The translations under genes and the position numbers were made by a program. This document shows positions 8,872 to 17,005 of a stretch of DNA of 64,000 bases, in pieces. The stretch is from DASRJW01 sp964567755 (GTDB taxonomy: Bacteria > Krumholzibacteriota > Krumholzibacteriia > G020349025). The DNA is taken from contig CAZMNW010000008.1 of the NCBI GenBank assembly GCA_964567755.1, positions 111,127-175,126 on the forward strand. Reading direction: 5' to 3'. How positions within the stretch are numbered: position 1 is the first letter of the stretch; each line of letters begins with the position of its first letter. A model generated the notes under the pieces. It was not told the DNA's origin and did not search any database. It was given only the letters and a program-made list of their open reading frames with translations.

Positions 8872-9276
8872 ATGCAGAGACGGATCCCGCTCTTGCTCCC
8901 GGCTTTCGTGCTTCTCGCCGCGTGTGTGATCGCGCCGGCCGTGGCCACGCCGTCCCTCATGGAAGAGCTGCCGATCTCCAGCCGATTCCGCTGTCTCAAC
9001 TGTCACAATATCCAGGATCCGGCGCCTGCGGACGCAGAGCTCAATCCTTTCGGGCGCGCGTTCAAGGACAACGCATCGCACTGGGACGAGACGCTCGCCC
9101 GCGCCGGTGCCGACGGCGACAACTGCACCAATGGCTTCGAGCTCGGCGACGAGAACGGTGATGGCCGCGCCGAAGACCCAAAGCTCACCGAGGAACGCGG
9201 CAACCCGGGCGAACCCGGCTGTGCCTTGCAGCTCGACCAAAAGACCTGGCAAGCGCTGAAACAGTTGTTCCGCTGA
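8872..9276 (+). CDS. Exported temptin-like protein with a single c-type haem motif
   Basis: 134 residues with an N-terminal export signal (MQRRIPLLLPAFVLLAAC; either a lipobox LAAC with Cys18 or signal-peptidase I cleavage after AVA at about 26). A CLNCH motif at residues 41-45 predicts one covalent haem. The stretch NPFGRAF, a WDE motif, and the Asp-rich DGDNCTNGFELGDENGDG (81-98) resembles the temptin Cys/Cys domain with EF-hand-like loops; Cys85 and Cys117 could form its disulphide. Family knowledge gives no firm function. A role as a periplasmic or surface electron carrier or ligand binder is only inferred from the haem motif. It has its own promoter and a GAGG site before ATG 8872. Confidence 0.75.
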   Translation: MQRRIPLLLPAFVLLAACVIAPAVATPSLMEELPISSRFRCLNCHNIQDPAPADAELNPFGRAFKDNASHWDETLARAGADGDNCTNGFELGDENGDGRAEDPKLTEERGNPGEPGCALQLDQKTWQALKQLFR

Positions 9277-9349
9277 TTCTCCCGCGACATGTTTTAGTTA
9301 GTGGCTGCTGCGAGTGCCGTAGAGTCGGCGTGCGGGCGGAGTGTGCGAG

Positions 9350-10645
<1,296 letters not shown>

Positions 10646-10714
10646 GGTACCGCGGCGACGATTCGCCCGCCCGTCGCGCCACCAGGATGACGGGCGCTGT
10701 CGAGGCCACCCCGC

Positions 10715-10744
10715 TTGACCGTGGCCCCGCGTCGCCGATACGTT
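10715..10744 (+). promoter_or_regulatory. tRNA-Lys promoter
   Basis: TTGACC (10715-10720), an 18-bp spacer and TACGTT (10739-10744), ending 13 bp before the mature tRNA. Confidence 0.6.
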
Positions 10745-10757
10745 GGCAGCGACTTGC

Positions 10758-10833
10758 GAGCCGCTAGCTCATCCGGTAGAGCATCTGCCTTTTAAGCAGA
10801 CGGTGCCAGGTTCGAGTCCTGGGCGGCTCACCA
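10758..10833 (+). tRNA. tRNA-Lys (anticodon TTT)
   Basis: Acceptor GAGCCGC pairs with GCGGCTC. The anticodon stem TCTGC/GCAGA closes the loop CTTTTAA, giving anticodon TTT. T-arm CCAGGTTCGAGTCCTGG. CCA is encoded at 10831-10833. Confidence 0.97.
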
Positions 10834-10931
10834 TTCATCGGTGCCGAGCCTCCCGCGGGTGGGGGGGCTCGCACCGTACCTCGGTGAGAGCCGCATTCCC
10901 CCGCGAGACCCCAGGCTGCTAGGCTCTGGGC

Positions 10932-12494
10932 GTGGTGACGATTCCCCGACTGGACATTGCACGCGACTACCGGCGCTGGTTGGGCCTGGTCACGGTGCTG
11001 GCGCTCGTGCTACGCCTGTTCCGGCTCGGGGCACAGAGCCTGTGGATCGACGAGGGCATGTCCTTCGCTTGGATCGATGAAATCGACTCCCTCGGTCCGC
11101 GCGCGTTGCTGCAGAACATCCACGGGCCGCTGCACGCGCTCGCCATCTATGCCATGAGTCGGATCTCGACGAGCGAATGGTGGTTGCGTTTGCCTTCGGC
11201 CGTGGCCGGGACGTTGGCGGTGCCGGCGCTGGCAGCGGTGGTGCGACGGTTGTGGGGCGGCCATGTGGCGCTGCTTGCCGCGGTCCTCGCGGCGGTATCT
11301 CCGTTCGGGTTGTACTACGCGCAGGAAGTGCGCAACTACGCCTTCACCTTGCTGTTCGCCAGTGTGGTGACGCTCGCGGTGCTCGATTTCGCCCGCCAGC
11401 CACACTTCCGTGCCGCGTGGCGGCTCGTCGCCGCCGAGCTGCTCGCGATCCTCAGCAACCTCAATGGATTGTTCTTCGTCGTCGGTTTGCAAGCCTGGCT
11501 CGTCCCGGCGTTGCGCCGCGATCGACGCGCGCTCGGGTGCTTGGCGCTCTGTCAATTGCTGTTGGTCGTACTCCTGTCTCCGTATGCGATCGAGGTACAA
11601 CGGCAGGTGCGCGTGGAGCGCATGATGGGTGTCGAAGCGGCGGTCGGCGAGAGCACGCCGCTGCGCGGCGAAACGACGTTGCACCCCATGTCGTTACCGT
11701 ACGCGGCCTATGCTTTCGCCGCCGGCTACAGCCTGGGCCCGACCCTGGAGGAGCTCCGCCAGCGGCCGCGTGCGGCAACGGATTGGCGTTATCTGCCGGC
11801 GCTGCTGCTCGTCTGTTGTGGTTTCGGCGTCGCGCTCGTCGTCGCGCTGGCGCGGCATTGGGCGCGCGTGTTGCCGCTCGTGGTGCCGAGCCTCGTCGTT
11901 AGCGGAATCACGCTGTGGCTGGCGGCTGCGAACATCAAACCGTTCAACGCCCGCTATCTGTCCGTGCTGCAGCCTGGGTTCCTCGGGCTCGTGGCGCTGG
12001 GACTCTTGTCCTTGCATCGACGATGGCGCGCCTTCGCCACCAGCGCCGCACTCGTCGCGAGTCTGTGGTCGAGCGCGAATTATTTGTTCGTGCCACGCTA
12101 CGGGCGCGACGACACTCGTGGTGTGGTCGAACATCTGCGTGCGCGTGCGGGGCCGCGCGATCTCATCCTCCACATCAACTTGGGGTTCTCGCTGGCGTAT
12201 TACGCACAGTTGTCCCAGGAAATCCGACTCGCCGATCCGGGAAGCGGCGACAGCCACGCGTCCGCCCGGCGCTATCTCGATCACATTCGCGGCGATGCCC
12301 CGGTCCTCTGGTATCTCGAGTGCCGTCCCGAGAAGCTCGATCCGGATGGCCATTTGCGCCGCGCCTGCGCCGAGGGCGCCGGCACGACCTCGACCTGGCA
12401 GTTCACCGGCATCCGTGTTTATCGTTTCGACTACACCTCGAGCGGAAAAGGCGCCCCCACCAGAGGCACTGGTCCAGACGTTTATTTTAATTAA
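10932..12494 (+). CDS. Multi-pass membrane glycosyltransferase (GT39/ArnT-like)
   Basis: 520 residues with about ten hydrophobic segments. The first extracytoplasmic loop has SLWIDEG, the acidic pair typical of GT-C fold transferases (PMT/ArnT/RgtA type) that use polyprenyl-phosphate sugars, followed by HGPLHALAIYAMSR. PYAxEVQRQ and NARYLSVLQPG are typical of later loops. It probably glycosylates lipid or protein on the periplasmic face; the acceptor is unknown. The start is GTG at 10932 (GTG at 10935 is equivalent). It stands alone after tRNA-Lys and ends at the edge of an AT-rich stretch. Confidence 0.8.
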   Translation: MVTIPRLDIARDYRRWLGLVTVLALVLRLFRLGAQSLWIDEGMSFAWIDEIDSLGPRALLQNIHGPLHALAIYAMSRISTSEWWLRLPSAVAGTLAVPALAAVVRRLWGGHVALLAAVLAAVSPFGLYYAQEVRNYAFTLLFASVVTLAVLDFARQPHFRAAWRLVAAELLAILSNLNGLFFVVGLQAWLVPALRRDRRALGCLALCQLLLVVLLSPYAIEVQRQVRVERMMGVEAAVGESTPLRGETTLHPMSLPYAAYAFAAGYSLGPTLEELRQRPRAATDWRYLPALLLVCCGFGVALVVALARHWARVLPLVVPSLVVSGITLWLAAANIKPFNARYLSVLQPGFLGLVALGLLSLHRRWRAFATSAALVASLWSSANYLFVPRYGRDDTRGVVEHLRARAGPRDLILHINLGFSLAYYAQLSQEIRLADPGSGDSHASARRYLDHIRGDAPVLWYLECRPEKLDPDGHLRRACAEGAGTTSTWQFTGIRVYRFDYTSSGKGAPTRGTGPDVYFN

Positions 12495-12536
12495 GTATTT
12501 TAATATCAACTGATTACAAGAAAATAAAAGCCCTCA

Positions 12537-12565
12537 TTGACTACTAAACATTTGCATCCTACTAT
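12537..12565 (+). promoter_or_regulatory. Promoter in an AT-rich island, reading into the DnaE-like gene
   Basis: TTGACT (12537-12542), a 17-bp spacer and TACTAT (12560-12565). It lies in the 12495-12699 gap, whose first 80 bases are strikingly AT-rich for this GC-rich window (for example TTTATTTTAATTAAG and AAGAAAATAAAAG). The predicted leader is about 130 nt. No E. coli-type CTGT-N8-ACAG SOS box is seen. Confidence 0.6.
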
Positions 12566-12699
12566 TCATCCGTCGCCTTGTTGGCGTCGATCAACCCGCG
12601 GGCGAAAACCTGCAGACCAAGCGATCGACCACCCGACCTCAAGGGAATCGGGAGGTGCGCGGGTCAGGTGGGGAACGGCCCGTGAAACGAGGAGCGCAG

Positions 12700-15594
12700 A
12701 TGTCGTACGTGCCGCTGGGGATTCGCACCGAGTACAGCTTTTTCGACGGGCTCTGCCGGGTCCCGTCCCTCGTGGAGCGGGCGCGCGCCATGCGCTTCGG
12801 CGCCATCGGAGTGGCGGATTTGCACTCGACCTTGGCGCTGCCGCGCTTGCAGTTGGCGGCGCGTGAAGCCGGATTGCGCGCCATTCTCGGGGCCCGGGTG
12901 CGTTTGCTCCCGGAGCTGCCGGTGCAGCTTTCCAGGGGGCACGTTCAGCCGGAAATCCAGCTGCTCGCCACCGACGCACGCGGCCTTCGCAACCTCTTCC
13001 GCCTGGTGAGCCTGGCGCATCTCGAGCGTGGCGACGACGAGTCCGGTCTGACGCTCGCGGATCTCGAGAACTCAGAGACTGGGCTGTTGGCGATCGACGG
13101 CGGTGGTGACGGACCTGTTTGCCGCGCCTTCCTGCAGGAAAACCCTGCCGCGGCAATCCGCATCGCCGGGCGCCTGCGCGCGATTTTCGGCGCCGAGAAC
13201 TTTTTCATGCAAGTGCAGCGTCACGGGGAAACTGACGAGCTCGGCCTCGAGCCCTTCATCCTGCACTTGGCGCGTAAGCTCAACGTTGCAGTGGTCGCCG
13301 TGAACGACACGCGCTATTTGGACGCCGAGGAAGCGCGCCAATACGAGGTGGTGCGCTGTCACGCCGCGGGTCGCACCCTGGCCGACCCCGCGCGGCCAGG
13401 GTTGCGGCCGCGGCAGCACCTGCGCAGCCAAGTGGAAATGCAGCACTTGTTCCGCGATCTCCCCGAAGCCTTGGCGAACACGTGCGTCATCGCCGAGCGC
13501 TGTCAGGCCACGTTGGAGCTCGGCCTCACGCGGCCGCCACAAGTCCCGATCGGATCCGGCCGCCACCCGGATCTCGAGCTTCGACTCCGCAGCGAACGCG
13601 GTGCTTGTCGGAGCTTCGGGACGGAGCGCTACCAGGATTTGCCCGTCATTGTCCGCGACCGGATCGCCCACGAACTGGCCATTCTCGAAGAGAAAAAGCT
13701 GGCAAGCTGTTTCCTTCTTGTCCAGGACGTGACGCGACACGCCAGGGAGGAGGGCATCCCCGCCGGCCCCGGCCGTGGCAGTCTGACGGGCAGCCTGGTA
13801 GCCCACGTTCTCGGCATCACGGCACTCGACCCGCTCGCACATGGACTCATTTTCGAACGTTTCATCTCGCCCGCCCAACACGGCCTGCCTGGCTTCGATC
13901 TCGAGTTCGCGCACGTGCAACGCGAAACTGTGCTGCAGACGCTGCGCCAACGCGTCGGTCGCGAGTGCGTGGCGCAACTCGGGGTTGTGGAGCGCTTGAC
14001 GGCACGCGCAGCGGCAAATCTGGCCGCGACAGTTCTGGGGGTGAGCGGTGAAACCAAGGAAGCCCTCGCGCAGGAAATACACGCGGCGGGGGAGAAGTCG
14101 GCAGTGCGGCGGCGCACGTCCACCCTCTGGGACAACCCGCGACTGCGGGCCGTGCTCGAGATCGCCTCACGCCTGGAGGGAATGCCACAGCGTCTGGTCG
14201 GCAGCCCGAGTGGCCTCCTGATCGGGTCGTCCCCACTCACGGACGAAGTCGCTCTCGAGCGCGGGCCAGCGGGCATCCTCATCGCGCAAGCAACGCAGGA
14301 AGATGCAGAGCTCTTGGGTTTCATGCGTCTGCACCTGCAGGGGTCGCGACACACGAGCGTCCAAGCTCTAGCGATCCGTTTGGTCGGGGATCGATCGGGC
14401 CGAAAGGTCGAGTTGGAGACTGGGCACCTCGACGACGAGTCGACCTACCGCGGCATTACCAGTGGCAGGACGCAAGGGGTGCCGTATCTCGAGGGTGCGC
14501 GCTGTCAGGCGGCTCTGCGGCAAGTGCAGCCGGCGCGCTTCACGGATCTCGTGGCGTTCATCGCGGCGACACGTCCTTGGACTTGGGCGGAGGGCGGAGC
14601 CGAGAGGTTGGCACAGTTCGACAAAGTTGGGGGCGGGACCCCAGCGCACCTCGAGATCGCACGCATTCTCGCGCCGACCCAAGGGCAATGGTTGTTCGAA
14701 GAACAGCTGTTGCAAACGGTCTCCGCACTGGCTGGCTATGACCTTGCGCATGCCGAACAATTACGTCTGGCGATCGTCTCTCGCCGCTGGGGAGAAGTTG
14801 CAAAGCACCGCCAACGGTTTCTGAGCGACTGCGTCGAACGCGGCACGGCGCTCGCGGCGGCGGAAGGGTTCTTCGCGCGGTTGCTCGCATTGGCCGGCAT
14901 TCTGACCTGTCAGGCGGATGCGACGGCGCGCGCCCAGGTGGCCTATCGATCGGCATACCTTGCGGTGCATCATCCACTGGAGTTTTTCGCGGCCTTGCTG
15001 CATTACAGCGTGGGGCAAGGCGAGCGCAATGATGCGCTGCTGCGCGAAGCCGTGGAACGCCAGGTGCGGCTTCTGGACGTGGATATCAATTGCAGCGATT
15101 GCTCCAGCGTGATCGAAGGCGATGCGATCCGGCTCGGGTTCACCCTCGTGCGTCACGTCGGCGAAGGTCTGGCCGAGCGCATCATGCGCGTGCGTCATCA
15201 CAGCGGGCCCTATCGATCGCTGACGGATTTTCGCACTCGCCTGCACGATCTGCCACGACGTGCATTGGCAGCACTGATCGAGGCTGGCGCTTTCGCGTCG
15301 CTCGGGATCGAGCGGGGGCATGCGCGCAGCATGCAGGATGAGTCGCGGCAAAGCCGTCGATTGGCGGCGGACGCCACCCAGCTTGTTTTTCCATTTCAGG
15401 TGCGAGGGGGGAGTGTCTCTCGGGGCGGGGGGTCCGGAGGAGACAGGGCCGCAGTCGGCAGCCCGAGCACGGCCGAACGCCGAGAGGCCGGTCGGGCTGC
15501 CGGAAAGCGCAGGGCCGGGGTTCAGGGGACAGCGTCTCCGCGCCTTTGGGTCGTGGGCCGGATTCGCTCGCGAGTTTCTGCGAGCCAGCCCTGA
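12700..15594 (+). CDS. Degenerate C-family DNA polymerase III alpha-like protein
   Basis: 964 residues aligning by eye over the whole DnaE scaffold. It has a PHP-like N-terminus (YVPLGIRTEYSFFDG), a palm/thumb region with GPGRGSLTGSLVAHVLGI (356-373), fingers, and a helix-hairpin-helix block (about 835-870). Key residues are changed. The PHP HxH ligands (LHVHS in active family members) read LGIRT. The palm motif PDxDxDF reads PGFDLEF (Asp400 kept, second Asp now Glu402). The third catalytic Asp of LVKFDLLGL is His545 in FMRLHLQGS. RRAMGKK and GFNKSHS are unrecognisable. A clamp-binding-like QLVFPF (894-899) follows the HhH block, then a 65-residue low-complexity tail replaces the OB domain. 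ATG 12700 has GAGGAG with 5-bp spacing. It is probably catalytically inactive, and lexA is 98 bp downstream. Confidence 0.85.
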   Translation: MSYVPLGIRTEYSFFDGLCRVPSLVERARAMRFGAIGVADLHSTLALPRLQLAAREAGLRAILGARVRLLPELPVQLSRGHVQPEIQLLATDARGLRNLFRLVSLAHLERGDDESGLTLADLENSETGLLAIDGGGDGPVCRAFLQENPAAAIRIAGRLRAIFGAENFFMQVQRHGETDELGLEPFILHLARKLNVAVVAVNDTRYLDAEEARQYEVVRCHAAGRTLADPARPGLRPRQHLRSQVEMQHLFRDLPEALANTCVIAERCQATLELGLTRPPQVPIGSGRHPDLELRLRSERGACRSFGTERYQDLPVIVRDRIAHELAILEEKKLASCFLLVQDVTRHAREEGIPAGPGRGSLTGSLVAHVLGITALDPLAHGLIFERFISPAQHGLPGFDLEFAHVQRETVLQTLRQRVGRECVAQLGVVERLTARAAANLAATVLGVSGETKEALAQEIHAAGEKSAVRRRTSTLWDNPRLRAVLEIASRLEGMPQRLVGSPSGLLIGSSPLTDEVALERGPAGILIAQATQEDAELLGFMRLHLQGSRHTSVQALAIRLVGDRSGRKVELETGHLDDESTYRGITSGRTQGVPYLEGARCQAALRQVQPARFTDLVAFIAATRPWTWAEGGAERLAQFDKVGGGTPAHLEIARILAPTQGQWLFEEQLLQTVSALAGYDLAHAEQLRLAIVSRRWGEVAKHRQRFLSDCVERGTALAAAEGFFARLLALAGILTCQADATARAQVAYRSAYLAVHHPLEFFAALLHYSVGQGERNDALLREAVERQVRLLDVDINCSDCSSVIEGDAIRLGFTLVRHVGEGLAERIMRVRHHSGPYRSLTDFRTRLHDLPRRALAALIEAGAFASLGIERGHARSMQDESRQSRRLAADATQLVFPFQVRGGSVSRGGGSGGDRAAVGSPSTAERREAGRAAGKRRAGVQGTASPRLWVVGRIRSRVSASQP

Positions 15595-15634
15595 TCTCGA
15601 TGGACGGCTTCGCCGCGGAGGCAGGACTGGGCAG

Positions 15635-15646
15635 GAACTCGCATTC
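15635..15646 (+). promoter_or_regulatory. Possible LexA operator (Cheo-box-like)
   Basis: GAACTCGCATTC differs at one base from GAAC-N4-GTTC, the SOS box of Gram-positive and several other phyla. It is 46 bp before the lexA start, a position that would fit autoregulation. LexA specificity in this lineage is unknown, so this is weak. Confidence 0.25.
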
Positions 15647-15692
15647 GGTGTATCGTCTTCACCATCCACCAGGTGCCACGAAGGAGAGCCCC

Positions 15693-16310
15693 GTGACATT
15701 GCGACCGCTCACGGAGCGTCAGCAGTCGATTCTCAATTTCATCGTGGAAACCATTCAAACGCGAGGCTTTCCGCCGACTCTGCGCGAGATTGGTTTCGCG
15801 TTCGGAATCCGCTCGACCAAGGGCGTGAACGATCATCTGGCCGCGCTCGAGCGCAAGGGCAAGATTCGCCGCTATCCCGAGTTGAGCCGCGGGATCGAAG
15901 TGATCGGCTTTCCGGTCGGCCATGCGGAAGTGGAACGCTTGCCTTTGCTGGGTCGAATTGCGGCCGGAACGCCACTTCTCGCCACCGAGAATGTCGAGGG
16001 GACCTACGCTCTGGACCGCAGTCTCGTCCAGGGGGGTAGCTTCATGCTCACCGTGCAAGGCAATAGCATGGTGGAAGCGCATATCTGTGACGGCGATCTG
16101 ATCCTCGTACGCGCGCAGGAAGTCGCCGAAGATGGTGATATCGTCGCTGTGCTGCTCGATGAAGAAGCGACGGTGAAGAAGTTCTTTCGCGCCGGGCGCA
16201 TGATCCGCCTCGAGCCGTCGAATGCGAGCATGCAACCCGTCATGGTCGATCCGGCCTTGGTCAGCGTCCGCGTGCTCGGCAAGGTCGTTGGCGTGTTTCG
16301 CTCGCTTTGA
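15693..16310 (+). CDS. lexA: LexA repressor, SOS regulator
   Basis: 205 residues. The N-terminal winged helix (TERQQSILNFIVETIQTRGFPPTLREI) is followed by an S24 self-cleavage domain. The cleavage site Ala91-Gly92 (GRIAAGTP), Ser125 (GNSM) and Lys162 (ATVKKF) are present; the Ser-Lys spacing of 37 equals E. coli. RecA-stimulated autocleavage should therefore work. The GTG start at 15693 has AAGGAGAG at 15681-15688. Upstream in-frame codons are rejected because they precede the usual winged-helix start. Its place directly after the DnaE-like gene resembles the lexA/dnaE2 grouping of SOS mutasome loci, though no imuA or imuB is seen. Confidence 0.96.
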   Translation: MTLRPLTERQQSILNFIVETIQTRGFPPTLREIGFAFGIRSTKGVNDHLAALERKGKIRRYPELSRGIEVIGFPVGHAEVERLPLLGRIAAGTPLLATENVEGTYALDRSLVQGGSFMLTVQGNSMVEAHICDGDLILVRAQEVAEDGDIVAVLLDEEATVKKFFRAGRMIRLEPSNASMQPVMVDPALVSVRVLGKVVGVFRSL

Positions 16311-16330
16311 TGCTGTAGTGCCTCCGGCCG

Positions 16331-16359
16331 TTGACAGCCAGGATACCGGGTGCTATCGT
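16331..16359 (+). promoter_or_regulatory. tRNA-Glu promoter
   Basis: A consensus TTGACA (16331-16336), a 17-bp spacer and TATCGT (16354-16359) preceded by TG (extended -10), 13 bp before the tRNA. Confidence 0.7.
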
Positions 16360-16372
16360 GCCCGGCCTTGGC

Positions 16373-16450
16373 GTCCCCATCGTCTAGGCTGGTCTAGGAC
16401 TCCAGATTTTCGTTCTGGCAACACGGGTTCAAATCCCGTTGGGGACGCCA
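16373..16450 (+). tRNA. tRNA-Glu (anticodon TTC)
   Basis: Acceptor GTCCCCA pairs with TGGGGAC; the discriminator is G and CCA is encoded at 16448-16450. The anticodon stem CCAGA/TCTGG holds the loop TTTTCGT, giving anticodon TTC. The T-arm ACGGGTTCAAATCCCGT is intact. Overall it is close to E. coli tRNA-Glu. Confidence 0.96.
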
Positions 16451-16570
16451 TGGTTCTGCTATGCTGAAGGCGTCCGGTGCGTTCCGGGCCTGAGTTGTTC
16501 GTGTTCGGATTGGTCGGCGAGCGCGGGCGGTCACATCCACTGTCGGCGCCGGTTCTTGGAGACGATCGAC

Positions 16571-16936
16571 GTGAAGAAACTGTATGTTGGAAATCTGCCG
16601 TTCACTGCCACAGAAGCCGATGTGCGTACCTTGTTCGAGAAGCATGGCACGGTGCACTCGGTGGCCTTGATTACCGATCGGGATACCGGTCGTCCTCGTG
16701 GCTTCGGGTTCGTGGAAATGGACGATGATGGTGCCCAGGCGGCGATACGCGCCTTGAGCGGTTACGACATGGGTGGGCGACCGCTCAACGTCAGCGAGGC
16801 GCAAGAGAGGCGCCGGAGTGGCGGTGGCGGCGGTGGCGGCGGCGGTGGCTACGGTGGCGGTGGCGGTGGCTACGGTGGCGGCGGCGGTGGCTACGGTGGC
16901 GGCGGTGGTGGCGGCGGCCGCAAGGAACGCTGGTAA
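16571..16936 (+). CDS. RRM-type RNA-binding protein with glycine-rich tail
   Basis: 121 residues made of a single RNA recognition motif with RNP2 LYVGNL (4-9) and RNP1 RGFGFVEM (43-50), then a tail from about residue 84 of Gly runs punctuated by Tyr (GGGGYGGGG repeats), ending RKERW. This is the architecture of cyanobacterial and proteobacterial cold-inducible Rbp proteins, thought to bind single-stranded RNA. The GTG start at 16571 has GGAGA at 16558-16562. The GGTGGCGGC-type repeats are prone to length change by slippage. A hairpin terminator follows. Confidence 0.92.
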   Translation: MKKLYVGNLPFTATEADVRTLFEKHGTVHSVALITDRDTGRPRGFGFVEMDDDGAQAAIRALSGYDMGGRPLNVSEAQERRRSGGGGGGGGGGYGGGGGGYGGGGGGYGGGGGGGGRKERW

Positions 16937-16963
16937 GCACTGCCCGCGCAGGAGTCACACACG

Positions 16964-16990
16964 AGCCCCGTTCCTATTTGGGACGGGGCT
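16964..16990 (+). terminator. Hairpin between convergent genes
   Basis: AGCCCCGTTCC (16964-16974) pairs with GGGACGGGGCT (16980-16990), 11 bp with one T-G pair and a TATTT loop. It may serve both the RRM gene and the leftward O-antigen ligase gene; no long U run is seen on either side. Confidence 0.55.
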
Positions 16991-17005
16991 TGGTGCTTTC
17001 GTCCC

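Noticed and set aside
15400..15693. Possible frameshift restoring an OB domain in the DnaE-like gene
   Set aside because: The other two forward frames in this stretch show no DnaE C-terminal motifs, so a simple frameshift does not explain the missing domain.
12495..15693. E. coli-type SOS boxes (CTGT-N8-ACAG)
   Set aside because: None found by eye before the DnaE-like gene or lexA; only the weak GAAC-N4-ATTC candidate remains.
16820..16920. Short tandem repeats resembling a repeat array
   Set aside because: They are the in-frame glycine codons of the RRM protein, without spacers, so not a CRISPR array.
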